DNA of 64,000 bases from Valencia hispanica. Its lineage: Eukaryota; Chordata; Actinopteri; Cyprinodontiformes; Valenciidae. Of this stretch, positions 1 to 10,559 are shown one piece after another (position 1 is the stretch's first letter; every line of letters starts with the position of its first letter). A program made the position numbers and the translations under genes. Under the pieces are notes generated by a model. The model worked only from the letters and a program-made list of their open reading frames with translations. It did not search any database and was not told where the DNA came from. Where the stretch lies: the NCBI GenBank assembly GCA_963556495.2, contig OY747710.1, forward strand, positions 40,063,000-40,126,999. The letters run 5' to 3'.

Positions 1-134
1 TTTTAGTGAATAGTTACTTGACCTCTTGAAGGAAACTGAGAAGTCAAACAGTTGATCCTTTAACACCAAACAAGAAATCTAAAACAAATGACATCATGGC
101 AAAAGTAACAAACCCTGTTCTGGCACAGTTAAAC

Positions 135-258
135 TGTTATGTTTTGCAGTTTACACTGGACCCAAAAGCAGCAGAGTAAATAGAAAAATGATTTAATGAA
201 AAAACACAGGGAACTTACATAACTCAGGAGGGTACAGGCAGCAACAGGGAAAAACAGG
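135..258 (-). repeat. Truncated 3' LTR (distal ~124 bp only)
   Basis: Matches the 1541-1664 end of the full LTR with very few differences (for example TGTTAT against TGTCAT at the tip). The U3-side portion is missing and is replaced by unrelated sequence running into the minisatellite. The low divergence over the shared part suggests a fairly recent insertion or gene conversion. Confidence 0.6.
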
Positions 259-329
259 TAGTCCAAAACAAAAACACACCCATCCAGGGTGGGTGGAGCC
301 CTGCGACGACGAGGAACCAGAAGACGGAG

Positions 330-530
330 ACGAGGAACCGGGCGACGAGGAACCGGGCGACGAGGAGGCCGGCGACGAGGAACCAAGAGGCGAGGAGGCC
401 GGCGACGAGGAACCAAGAGGCGAGGAGGCCGGCGACGAGGAACCAAGAGGCGAGGAGGCCGGCGACGAGGAACCAGGAGACGAGGAGGCCGGCGACGAGG
501 AACCAGGAGACGAGGAGGCCGGCGACGAGG
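330..530. repeat. GC-rich minisatellite, 30-bp unit
   Basis: About six to seven units of GAGGCCGGCGACGAGGAACC plus a ten-base spacer that is either AAGAGGCGAG or AGGAGACGAG. Lies inside the LTR element. Confidence 0.9.
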
Positions 531-872
531 AACCTTGTGGCGTGGCGGCCGGCTGCGGAGCAGAACCTTGTGGCGTGGCGGCCGGCTGCGGAGCAGAACC
601 TTGTGGCGTGGCGGCCGGCTGCGGAGCAGAACCTTGTGGCGTGGCGGCCGGCTGCGGAGCAGAACCTTGTGGCGTGGCGGCCGGCTGCGGAGCAGAACCT
701 TGTGGCGTGGCGGCCGGCTGCGGAGCAGAACCTTGTGGCGTGGCGGCCGGCTGCGGAGCAGAACCTTGTGGCGTGGCGGCCGGCACCGGAGCAGAACCTT
801 GTGGCGTGGTGGCCGGCACCGGAGCAGAACCTTGTGGCGTGGTGGCCGGCACCGGAGCAGAACCTTGTGGCG
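531..872. repeat. GC-rich minisatellite, 33-bp unit
   Basis: About ten units containing AACCTTGTGGCGTGGCGGCC. The last three or so units share a variant (GGCACC replacing GGCTGC), which indicates local expansion from one end. Confidence 0.9.
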
Positions 873-949
873 TGGTGACCTACGAGAGGACGGTGTGGAG
901 GACCCACGACGTGGTGCTGAAGACCCACGACGTGGCGCTGGACTCACGG

Positions 950-1310
950 CCATGTCTCTCTGGACACCCAGGGCGGAGCCAAGAGTCCGAGGCGTGTCCT
1001 CCCAGACACCCCTGGCGGAGTCAGGAACCCGAGGCGTGTCCCTCTGGACACCCTCGGCGGGGTCTGGATCCCGAGGCGTGTCCCCCTCGACACCCTCGGC
1101 GGAGTCTGGAGCCCGAGGCGTGTCCCTCTGGACACCCCCGGCGGAGTCAGGAACCCGAGGCGTGTCCCTCTGGACACCCTCGGCGGAGTCAGGAACCCGA
1201 GGCGTGTCCCTCTGGACACCCCCGGCGGAGACAGGAACCAGGGGCGTGTCCTCCGAAACACCCCCTGCGGAGCCTGGGATCAGAGGTGTGTCCTCTGGGA
1301 CACCCCCCGA
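950..1310. repeat. GC-rich minisatellite, 42-bp unit
   Basis: About nine more diverged units containing GAGGCGTGTCCCTCTGGACA with a variable spacer around GGCGGAGTCAGGA. Older than the 33-bp array, judging by divergence among units. Confidence 0.85.
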
Positions 1311-1324
1311 GAGCTGGCAGACTG

Positions 1325-1522
1325 TCAAGGCCGGGCCGAAACTAGGGGGCTGCACCTGGGGTCGAGGCGGGAGAGGCCTGGCGACCAGGGCCTTAGCAAA
1401 GCCAACAGTTCATCTGCTGCCCCGATCCGGACCCAAGGCGGGGAGAGAGTGGCCATTTGGTCCAAATGCTGCCTTAAATACAGGCGGAACATGGGCAGAC
1501 AGCGAGCTTCTGCTGGGTCCAA
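1325..1522 (-). pseudogene. gag-like 5' start of the LTR element
   Basis: A 65-codon frame begins DPAEA about 20 bases inside the 5' LTR, the position and sequence type at which fish gypsy-like elements begin gag (MDP...). The initiating codon here is TTG, not ATG, so the start is probably mutated. The frame stops at 1325 at the edge of the 42-bp minisatellite. No capsid or zinc-knuckle motif remains. It is a fragment and is unlikely to be expressed as a functional protein. Confidence 0.45.
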
Positions 1523-1540
1523 AGACTGGCTGGTTCATTC

Positions 1541-2048
1541 TGTCATGTTTTGCAGTTTACACTGGACCCAAAAGCAGCAGAGTAAATACAAAAATGATTT
1601 AATGAAAAAACACAGGGAACTTACATAACTCAGGAGGGTACAGGCAGCATCAGGGAAAAACAGGAACCAGACGGGCTACTAGGAAGGCAGAAATCAGGCG
1701 GGGAAGAAAGACGGACGAACCAGCGAGTTGTGACTGAAAGAGGACCGTATTTAAACTGAGAGAGGAGAGTGAAGAGTGAAGCAGAGAAGGAGCAGGACCA
1801 ATTAAGGGAAGCGGTTGCAGCTGAGGGGGAGTGAGCAGGTGGAAGTGATTAGCTGGGACAGGAGGTGAAATGGCTGGGAGACAGAAAACTGGGAAACTAG
1901 AAGAATCTTAAGAAACTAACTAAATACAAGACTACGAGGAAACCAGAAAGTACAGAAATCACAAGAAAGACTAAGAATAGCAAAACATGAAAATAGAACT
2001 AAATATGGAAAATCACTAACAAAAGCCAAACACCCGGGGATCACAACA
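1541..2048 (-). repeat. 5' LTR of the LTR element
   Basis: On the minus strand it begins TGTTGTGATCCCCGGG and ends ACATGACA, giving the TG...CA termini of an LTR. The segment at 1548-1662 is repeated almost base for base at 141-258. The sequence just inside (below 1541) is where a primer-binding site would lie; I do not assign the tRNA. Confidence 0.6.
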
Positions 2049-2053
2049 TAAAC

Positions 2054-3440
2054 ACTGTGAATTCTACACTCCTTATCCCACTAAAGACTATGAAAAAGGG
2101 GGGAGAATACCAGTAAGACACATACTTCAAAGACGACAGGATCTCTTCAGTTTAGACCCAAAGGACATGTTTTTTGACATGCCAACATACATGACATGGT
2201 GTGACAGTAGTTTTATTTTTCTACTTTCACTGTTACCTGTGAATGCTTAGGGCTTAAACATCCATAGCCAAAAACCTAAATGCTTACAAATATAAAGGTT
2301 TAAGAAAGAAAGATACTGTCCATTGTCATGAACACATATTTGAACACTTTTGTTTTGAAGTTCTGCTCATTAGACATAAATAACCTCCTGTGCTGAAGAA
2401 CCCGTCCTGCCATCTTCTAATTCCATAAGACTGCTACATCTAAAAGGAAATGGATATAGCACTGCATGTCGTTAGAGACTTAGGAACCTTTAAAAAGTGT
2501 AACTACACTGATTCTTAAACCAGACTTTTTGGCATTACACTAAGCCAACATTCAGGTATTAACAGCATGTGTAGTACCGCCAACTAATATGTAATTAGCT
2601 GTCCCCAAAAAATTGTATCTTCCTGGTGCTCTATTGGATTGATGTGTTTTGGGGTTTTTTTGTGAAAATTATTCTAATTCAATTATTATGTTTATTTGTA
2701 CATATGAAAAGTGGTTTTAACGAAATGCTGAAAGCATCAATTTCAGACCTAATCTCTACAGGGATTGTGACCCTCTTGTATAGATTTCACTAAGCCAGAT
2801 AAGTGCTTTGCATGTAGACATTTGCTATTGGACCTGTCGCTGGCATCAGAAGCCCAGCAGTTGCAATTACTTGCTGATCATCGCCACAAGCCAGATAATA
2901 ATTAGAGGTTGGCAAAATTCAAACCCAGTGTATTGATTTCCTCATGTTCTCTCTTTGGAAGGATTAGGAAAATAAGACATGAAATTTACTGTCTTCATAA
3001 AACTTTTACTAAATCAGGCTGTTTAAAAGGACTATTGACACCTTTTTTCATTACCATACATAGGCTTCTCTGAAGTGTTTTTGAGTATTTGCAATAAGAG
3101 AGAAGCTTTCTCCTTTGTGTCTTTCATGCACCAATAAATAATGGCTCCTTTGGAATATTTGGAGGTAATTTTAATCACCTGGACTCACACATAACCTCTG
3201 TGAGGTTATAACAGGATTACTTTCCAATTTAACCCTGACAAAGACTGCCTTAAGCTTTCGCTAAGAAATGCACATATGGAGGTGTGCAGAGAGGAATAAC
3301 AGTGCTCCAGCAGGCTGAAGGACTGGAGAGAGAGCGCATATATTATTCTCTGTAATCTTTTTAGCTCACAAAATTAGATGTTTGCAGAACTTTTTGGATG
3401 CTGAAAGGGAAAACAAACACATTCGCTTGCAAAAAGTATT
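2054..3440. other. AT-rich unique sequence, nothing recognised
   Basis: No long open frame, tandem repeat or recognisable transposon motif on either strand. Composition is ordinary AT-rich intergenic DNA. Confidence 0.5.
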
Positions 3441-3457
3441 ATAAGTGTGCATATATG

Positions 3458-3598
<141 letters not shown>

Positions 3599-3650
3599 GT
3601 GTTGCGATTATGCAATGGTTGATTAATCGTTGCTTTATAAGTTAAACCTC

Positions 3651-4690
3651 TCAATAACTATATGGTTTTATGAGGTTACCAATGTAGGAGGAAGCTTGGT
3701 CCCAGAGAGCCCGGAACGTTAGAACCAGGATTTTAAATTGAACACGAGATTCTATTGGGAGCCAGTGCAGAGATTTTAACACAGGAGTGATATGGGCTCT
3801 TCTATTTGATCTGGTCAAAAGTCTTGGGGCTGCATTTTGGACTGTCTGGAGTCGAGCCAACTCTTTCTTATTGAGACTTGTATATAAACTGTTACAGTAG
3901 TCCAGACGCGAAGATACAAATCCATGAATAATCATTTCAAGCTCTGGACATCATGGACCTAAGCTTGGCAATGTAACACAACTGGAAAAAGCAGTTTCTT
4001 ACCAGCTTTCTTCAGTGTTCCTTCAGTAACATATACTGTACTCATCGACGTTCACCCCTAACTTCCTCAGCTTTGTTTTAGCTGAGAGGCTCAGGTCATC
4101 CAAGTACTGTTAGATAGTGGGGGTAACACGGTCGGGGGCAATGATGAATTTCTCAGTTTTGGCTTGGTTCAAATTAAGGCTATATTCACTCAGCCACTGT
4201 TTTACTTGTGTGAAACCGTTGAGTAGGGAGCTCAGTTTGTGGACCTCAGAAGTCTTAAAAGTGCAGTACAGTTGAAGATCATTGGCAAATAGATGATAGG
4301 ACATATTTCTGAACTGCTGGATTATCTTGCCAAGAGGAAGAATATACAGAAGAAACAAGAGAGTCCCCAAAAGCGAGCCCTATGGCACACCACACTGCAA
4401 GTTGCCGGACTCTGACACTTTGTTGTAAGCGCACACATTAAAAGTTCTGCCATTCAGATATGAGGAAAACCAATGAAGCACTGGGCCCGACATCCCAATC
4501 CGGTCGGGTAGCCTGTAATTCAGGATCGGGTGGTCGACTGTATCAAAAGCTGAGGAAAGGTCTAGTAGAACCAACACCGTTCATCTCCCCGAGTCTGCTG
4601 TCATCATTATGTCAATAGGCACTTTCAAAAGAGCATTCTCTGTGGAGTGGTATTTACGAAACCCTGATTGAAATGTATCATATATATTAT
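3651..4690 (-). pseudogene. L2/CR1-group LINE reverse transcriptase remnant
   Basis: Minus-strand pieces read in order: FRKYHSTE near 4660, VLLDLSSAFDTVDH near 4560, QCGVP followed by a stop and LLGTLLFLLY near 4380, the catalytic box as FAND near 4290, and the C-terminal SRLDYCNSLY...LKSLHWLP near 3800-3920. Known: this is the order of reverse-transcriptase blocks in L2/CR1-group LINEs, where the catalytic box is YADD. Defects seen: a TAG at 4380-4382 where glutamine is expected in GVPQGS, a second stop near 4580, a gap between about 3940 and 4110, and loss of the second catalytic aspartate. The 3' end is missing and the (TA)n tract begins just beyond. A dead, 5'- and 3'-truncated copy. Confidence 0.85.
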
Positions 4691-5100
4691 GCGACTCCAA
4701 AAATGAAAGGGGTTGCAATTCAGGACCATCTGTGTTCTTTGGTCTTCGTTATGCTTGCCATTCATGTTCTCCAACAAACCTTTAAGGGCTTCACAGAGAA
4801 GATGCTTTTACACTGAGGTTAACTCACAGACAGGGGAACTATTTTACTCTTTAAAAGGCTTCCATTGACTTTTTAAAATTAAACGGTAATAATCCAAATG
4901 CATGCCACACTTTTCAGATTTCTAGTGTGAAAATAGTTTGAAGATCACGTATTATTTCCCCATCTACATCATAACTGTGCACTACTTTCCTTTGGTCTTT
5001 AAAATAAATAGCATATAATAGGTTTATGGCAGAAATGCGACCGCATTTGAGCACGTTAAAAGGCTGTAAGCATGTATTTAAAGGCATTGTAATTTATTTC
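4690..5100. other. Mostly unassigned; short Tc1-like tail at about 4890-4975
   Basis: The segment containing AAATGCATGCCACACTTTTC resembles the 3' flank region of Tc1-like elements. The same words recur near 30705 and, in a longer Tc1 relic, near 50075. The rest shows nothing. Confidence 0.3.
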
Positions 5101-6250
5101 TTATAACAGACAGGGGTTCAGTAAGAGAATCCAAACTGATAGAAACATGAAGAACGGACTGACTCTAAACGCCAGCCTCCTGTATGCACGCAGACAAAAA
5201 GTCAAAAGCGGTTGTATTAAACTTGCTGCGAGCCAGGGAGATGTGCTGGCTGAAGCCCAGGGGGTCATTTCCCTTCCTCGATGGACAGACTATTAACTTT
5301 TTGATTGGCAGCAGGGCTGACGGTGCCTCTTCATCATTGAGCCTTGTCGATTCCTCAGCATCTGGAAACAGCACATAAATTCAGAGGTCTGAGTATGAAC
5401 AGTACATCTCAGCATCCTCGTAAAGGGCTGCATCGCGCAGCCATAAAACAGGAAGAAATAAAAAGACTTGAAACCCTCAGCAGAACAGAGGAAGGTGAAT
5501 GCTCACAGCCTTTCTCAATGCAGCTTTGGTTGTATATTTTCTGGATTCTCACACTATCTGTTGATGTCAAGAAAGTAACATGGTTAATGAGGATGATTAC
5601 AGTGAATCTACAAACAGTAAACAAACTTTTCAAAACCTACTACTTTCTCACTTTAACGAGTATTTAATAAAGGGCAACAAATGTGGCTTGTAGGGTTTGT
5701 GCAGGAGGGGGGTGGGGGGAGACGGGACTGGAAAAATAAGGGCCGGCCACTTGTATTTGCCTTTGCAGATGCATCAGTGTAATGATGACAAAACGGGATG
5801 TTAACTAATGATTAGTAGAAATGGTTTCAGTTAATTAGTTGGTCCTTCGTTTATCGTTCCATTTGCACATTTTGGGGGGAGCAATCGTTATTAATTAGGG
5901 CCATCATGCTGAAAGGGGTGAGGTGGAACCCTACAGCCAAGTTAATCAGGCTGCAATGAAAGCTCCATTATCCTGCTCCGTCCCGTTGGCCTGTGATCTA
6001 TTAGCATTATCTAAAAGCTGCAACGGGATCAACGGCAATACTAGGATGCAAAAAAAAAACAAGGGGACATAAATGGGGTGGAGTTTGATTGTCCCAGTTC
6101 TTAGGTCATTGGTTGTATAAGAGGGTCTACATGATATCCACAAACTTTTAGAGTCATTACATAAATCTAAGCTGCCGGTATGTTGTCTATTTGAAGAGAT
6201 ATTTATTATGTGTGACAAGAGATTTATGAAAGTGTGCTTTAGAGCTCAGT
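5100..6250. other. Unique sequence, candidate conserved non-coding block
   Basis: Repeat-free on inspection. The part at 5780-6030 has several homeodomain-type words (TTAATTAGTT, TTATTAATTAGG, GTTAATCAGG). Short open frames at 5165-5374 and 5344-5667 have no recognisable motif. Regulatory function is inference only. Confidence 0.3.
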
Positions 6251-7170
6251 TTGAATCTTTGATGGGTTTATAGTTGGTGTTGAGGGTTAAGGAAGACTTG
6301 AGGAAGTCTGGTGCTGGCTTGGCAGCAGCAGGACTAACACAAGGACACTTGGTCCTTTGCTGGACCATTGAGACTAAGCTTCACACCGCTTACGTCTCCA
6401 GTAAATCACATGAGAACAACAAAACCCAACACCGATGTACAAAATCAATGTATCTAAATCCTACTTTCCACATCTTATTGCTCTTCAAAACAACTTTTTC
6501 CCCCAAAATGTTTTCCAGATTTTTCCATTTGACTGTTTTTGTTGTTCCGTACATTAAAGCTGCTGTCCAGAGTATTTGAGGGAGAAAGAGATTTTTTGAA
6601 TCCCACTATAAAGCCCCCTTCAAAAACATCCATCCCTCCCCCCTCCCTCCCTCTCTCTCTAGCCCCACCTTAACAATTGTGCACGCCATCACCTGTGTTG
6701 TCACAGCGGGTCAAAGAGGAATTCAGCAAGTGCTATAGAACATCACCAGATTGTTTTTTGTTCTATATATTTCAGAGGTGAGCAAATTCTCCATGGCTGA
6801 CGCTCTATTCCAATATGGCGACTGTAAACAGGAGCAGTCTGTGCGTGCGGCCCCATAGATTCGGTCAATGCGCATGTAAGTTGATTGACTTGCTGTCCCT
6901 GCTGAAACTCGAATTCTACTGGCAAAAAAAATTTGCCGGTCAGTCTGAAATGCATAGGCGTCTATGAAAGGAAGCGTGACTTAGGAAGAATAACAAATGT
7001 TGTGGAGCAATAATCTTTTATCATAGTATTGAATCCCACTATAATTCAGATTCAGAAAACTTTGATACATAAACATATTCTCCGGACTGCAGCTTTAATT
7101 TAGACTTTGTCATTAGGGGTGCCCCAAGAAAGTGTTGTGAGTCACTTAAACTAATCATAATACCCAAAAC
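6250..7170. other. Unassigned; pyrimidine-rich tract at 6620-6662
   Basis: CCCTCC/CTCTCT-rich tract at 6620-6662. No gene or element recognised elsewhere. A frame at 6274-6579 has no family features. Confidence 0.4.
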
Positions 7171-7174
7171 AGAA

Positions 7175-7400
7175 TATATATACAGTGCTTTGCAAGAGTA
7201 TTTCTTACAGCTCACCAGAGCTCATTTACACCTCCAAGACTACTAGTGTATGTCTCTTCCTGCTTTGCACATCTAGACAGTTAATGTTTTGTCAACTCTT
7301 CCTTTTAAAACAAGCTCAGGTTCAGTCAGAGTGGACTGATTAAAATACTCAGTTCGAAATGAGCCTGGATTTGACTGAGCCACTCTAACATATGAACATG
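7175..7400 (-). mobile_element. Decayed Tc1-like transposon fragment
   Basis: Word-by-word similarity to the better-preserved Tc1 copy at 32696-34114: TACAGTGCTTTGCAAGAGTA as terminal repeat remnant, GCTTTGCACATCTAGACAG, CAAGCTCAGGTTCAGTCAGA, then a piece matching the region just before the DLNPIE block. Heavily diverged and truncated; no readable frame. Confidence 0.6.
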
Positions 7401-7440
7401 CGTAGATCTAAAACACTGTAAGTTTAGGGTTCACTGTCCT

Positions 7441-7745
7441 AAACTGGGTGATTCTCCACTTCAAGGATGACATTCTAGTCGTCCATGATAAAAACCAACA
7501 AATTAGACCCACAGACCGACTGACTTCAACCCTGGTGTCACAGGTAGTGATGTTTTGTTTTGTTTTTTTCATAGTTAAGCAATCGGAAATCTGCACGCGT
7601 CTTTTATTTTGAAAATTTCTGGATTATTTTCAGTACTTCCGTGTCTGATTTCCTGTCTGGCCCGATCTAAACTGCTGAGATTGATGCGTTTTAGAAGGGC
7701 TGTGACATAACGCTTGACAACGCTTCTGAGACAGAGTGTTGGGGG
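7441..7745 (+). repeat. Unclassified dispersed repeat, copy 1
   Basis: Shares long stretches with 26388-26720 in the same orientation, for example CTAGTCGTCCATGA, ACCAACAAATTAGACCCACA, CATAGTTAAGCAATC and CCGTGTCTGATTT. No coding potential seen. It may belong to a DNA-transposon family; class unknown. Confidence 0.7.
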
Positions 7746-8105
7746 ACAGAGAGGCTATTACTCAAATAAAATCAAACTTTATTTATAAAGCGCTTTTCAT
7801 ACAAACATTCTGAGCAGAACGGAACGGCTCGGCTCGGCTCGGCTCGGTCAGGTCCGGTCCGGTCCGGTATTGCGTAATTCTGACTTTTCATGGGAGCGTT
7901 TCCACTGCCTACTATACTCTCCTTGAGAAGGCAGGGTTTACCCTAAACACTTGCGTGGCGTTATACTAGAGGGACGAGGAAGTGGGTGACGCGCGCAAAA
8001 CACAGAAGAGGAGGAAGAAACAACAATGGAGTCCATCCAGCAGCTCATTGCTGTCTTTCTTGCTTTTTGGTTTCTTCTTTACACAAATACGATCGCTTTG
8101 TTTAA
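7745..8105. other. LINE-tail-like segment and GC pentamer tract
   Basis: AAACTTTATTTATAAAGCGC near 7770 resembles an antisense fish LINE 3' end. At 7826-7868 are about four GGCTC and four GGTCC pentamers, like the end-proximal pentamers of some fish DNA transposons. No matching opposite terminus was found. Confidence 0.4.
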
Positions 8106-8945
8106 TGTAATGTGACACCAGTAGCTCCGCCCTAAGTGAGCAATTCATCAAGGTTAAAATCTTATCTCTAAAAGATTCATAAAATGCCTTAAAAAATGAA
8201 GTAGGAATTGGGTCCAAAAGACATGTGGTGGGCTTCATTGAGGAGAAAACTTTATCAAGAATCTCAGCTTCTACGAGGACAAAACTTTCCAGCGTTTCCT
8301 CTGGTAAAGACAAACGCTCAGATTTGTCTAAAACTGTTACTTTGAGAAGATGAAATATTACATCTGATGGTGTCTACCTTCCCTCGGCGAAGTGGTCTGT
8401 GAACTTTTCATAGAGAGCATGTGAGGGGGTCTTCTAAAATTCGTTAGACACACGGTTAAACATTTTGTCAATGGTGGAAAAAAGAATTTTGGGATTATTT
8501 GTATGATCTGAAATGATTTTGGAAAAGTATACATTTCTTTAATTTCTTGCTGCATCATTGTATGATTTGAGAAGTTCTGTGTATATTAGTGGTTTATTGT
8601 GATTTATCATGAATTTATTTTTCTTCCATTTTCACTCCACCACCCTGCAATTTCTTTGTTTTTTGAGTTCTTCATTTCTCCACGCCGATGCAAGTTTTGA
8701 GTGTGCACTTTTAGTGGAGCAAGCAGGTCGAGAGCGGAGTGAAGCCTGCTGTTAAAATCATTGACGATAAAATCACAGGGGGCAGGTAAGGCAATAGGAG
8801 GTATCTTTTCTAAAACTTCAAGAAAACCTGCAACCACTTCAGGGGTTAAATGACGTTTCCTGACAGTTCTCACAGAGGTCTCCCACTGGATAAAACTGGA
8901 GATGTTAAAAAGCACACAGTAATGGTCCGCGACAGCCAAATATAA
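8105..8945 (-). pseudogene. L2-group LINE remnant (endonuclease C-terminus to RT linker)
   Basis: Minus-strand pieces include VADHYCVLFN near 8930 (the endonuclease SDHH-type end, changed to ADHY), VRKRHLTPEVVAGF near 8860, DFIVNDFNSRLHSALDLLAP near 8750, FRRPPHMLSMKSS near 8450, and KPTTCLLDPIPTSFFKAF near 8200. Known: this order is the linker between endonuclease and reverse transcriptase of fish L2-type LINEs. Frames are broken at several points, with gaps near 8560-8600 and 8320-8360. It lies on the same strand as, and 5' of, the RT fragment at 3651-4690, so the two may once have been one element. Confidence 0.75.
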
Positions 8946-8949
8946 ATAA

Positions 8950-10060
8950 CCCCGATTTTTTTGCCTGTTGTTTCTTTTTATTTTGTTGCTTTTATCAGCT
9001 AGTCAATATGAATATATATAATGTATAATATTAAACTGGTCCATAGCAAAGAAAAGTTGGGGACAACTGCCCTACATGGCTTGTGACAAACCTTAAACAG
9101 CAATTCACATTCCCAAAAATGTTAGAAGAACAGAGCACAACTGATGATGGAGATCCCACCTGAGGTGCGGATCTCTTATTTGTAGGGATAGATAACCCCC
9201 CCCCCCCCCCCCCCCCCCCGGCTTCCCTCTTGTTGGCGCCATTGAGGTCTGTGTGATCTGCTTACACTGAAGGGCAGAGAACTCCAAGTCTGAAAGTGCT
9301 TTCCAATAAAAACACGACACACTTTTAGTTCCGTTTTCTAAACCTTTGTAGAACACGTAATAAACAGACATAATCATATTCACATTGACTTAAAATAACA
9401 ACTCTTAAAGCCATGCAATAAATAATGCCACAACGTAAAGTCATGTAACGTCATTGAAGAACATAAGAAAAAATTTGCGATACAGGAAAGTGATTATATA
9501 CAGGTTTTGTATAAAAAAAACAAGGAGTGCATTAATCAGAGACCTGGACATCACAGACTAAAGATCAAAATCAATGTTTTGTTTTTTTTGTTTTCTCCAG
9601 GTTATTTCATGCAAATAAGCTCTGAAGCAAACTGATATGGTTAAGGCAAGGTTACAGAAAGACAAAGAGAGAGGCCAGTGTCCCCAAAAAATCAATGAAA
9701 TGAACTTAAGAAATGATTTAGATGGAGCAGATATGAACATTGAAATAAACAAATAACTTTAAAGGAAATCAATCATATCATTTAAAGAGCAAATGGCCTG
9801 GACCAAGGTGATCTCCCCCATGGTTTAGACAAATGGAAGATTTTTAATTTCATCATTGATATTATGCCAGACTTGGAGATTTTGCAGATGGTTGCAGCCA
9901 TGAGGAGGGGAGAAAAATCAATTGAGTCTAGTTCTGTGGTCTTAAGAGATGTTAGATATTTACAGCACCGAGCTATGGAGCCTTGTATAAATTTACATTT
10001 TAAGAGATAAAAGACCTCTGTATTTTATCTTGTTATTGATAATGGAAACTGTCGACTCTT
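8950..10060. other. Unassigned sequence with a pure C tract
   Basis: A run of 24 C lies at 9196-9219. The rest is AT-rich with no recognised element or gene. Confidence 0.5.
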
Positions 10061-10254
10061 ATCCTGTCCGGTCTTGGGGAAGCCGAGCTGTCTGCCGTGC
10101 GCGTGTTTGTGTATGTGACTGAGACAAGGCTCGAGAATTTGTTTGTGTCCATGATGGGGGAGAAAGGATGAATAAGAGAGACAGAGCAGCGGTCGGAGGC
10201 AATTTCAAGCCTTTATTTTCTTGATACACAAAAGGCAGGCTTTGTGTGAGGTTC

Positions 10255-10423
10255 TGTGTGTGTGTGTGTGTGTCTTGAGGATTTTTTTTCTCTCTCCTAT
10301 CCCATCCTGCTTCCACGTCAAGGCAATCGAGGTGGCATAATTGCATCAGAGGTCCAGAAATATAGAGTTGCAATTTAGAAAGAGGATGAGAAGAAGAGTA
10401 AGAGAAGAAGAATGAGGAGCAAG

Positions 10424-10476
<53 letters not shown>

Positions 10477-10478
10477 GC

Positions 10479-10511
<33 letters not shown>
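10255..10511. repeat. Two (GT)n microsatellites
   Basis: (TG)n at 10255-10273 and a longer (GT)n at 10426-10511 interrupted by GCGTGTGCCC. Between and around them (10060-10560) the sequence is unique; the long His-Thr-rich frame on the minus strand is an artefact of the repeats. Confidence 0.95.
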
Positions 10512-10517
<6 letters not shown>

Positions 10518-10559
10518 CGTCTGGAGGGAAGGTAGGAAAGGCATCTCAGACAGGTTCAT

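Larger units (their letters stand above)
129..1355 (-). pseudogene. Proline/arginine-rich repetitive frame across the minisatellites
   Basis: An open frame of 408 codons runs through all three tandem arrays. It shows 14-residue repeats of the type GVQRDTPRVPDSAE, then 11-residue repeats of the type PPRHKVLLRSR, then PPRLLVPRRR-type repeats, and ends in a hydrophobic tail read out of the LTR. The unit lengths 42, 33 and 30 bp are all multiples of three, so the frame stays open whatever the copy number. Known: fish gypsy elements can carry such low-complexity tails after integrase. Inference: a leftover of that tail. Openness is a trivial result of the repeats, so I do not claim a working protein. 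Confidence 0.35.
135..2048 (-). mobile_element. Ty3/gypsy-like LTR retrotransposon derivative, internally deleted
   Basis: Seen: the direct repeat TAAAC lies at 130-134 and again at 2049-2053, exactly outside a segment whose ends read TG...CA. A 508-bp unit at 1541-2048 shares its inner ~120 bp with 135-258, as expected of two LTRs of which one is truncated. Read on the minus strand the order is 5' LTR, a short gag-like start, GC-rich tandem repeats, partial 3' LTR. No protease, reverse transcriptase, RNase H or integrase is present, so it cannot move on its own. Known: fish gypsy elements often have an MDP-type gag start just after the LTR and proline-rich repeats downstream of pol. Inference: most of gag-pol was lost and the low-complexity 3' part retained. 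It could instead be a non-autonomous family of its own. Confidence 0.65.

Noticed and set aside
330..1310. Tandem arrays as a possible CRISPR-like array
   Set aside because: Units are contiguous with no unique spacers, in vertebrate-type DNA inside an LTR element.
289..1602. 437-codon and 350-codon plus-strand frames through the minisatellites
   Set aside because: All frames stay open because unit lengths are multiples of three; no non-repetitive domain. The minus strand is the element's own direction.
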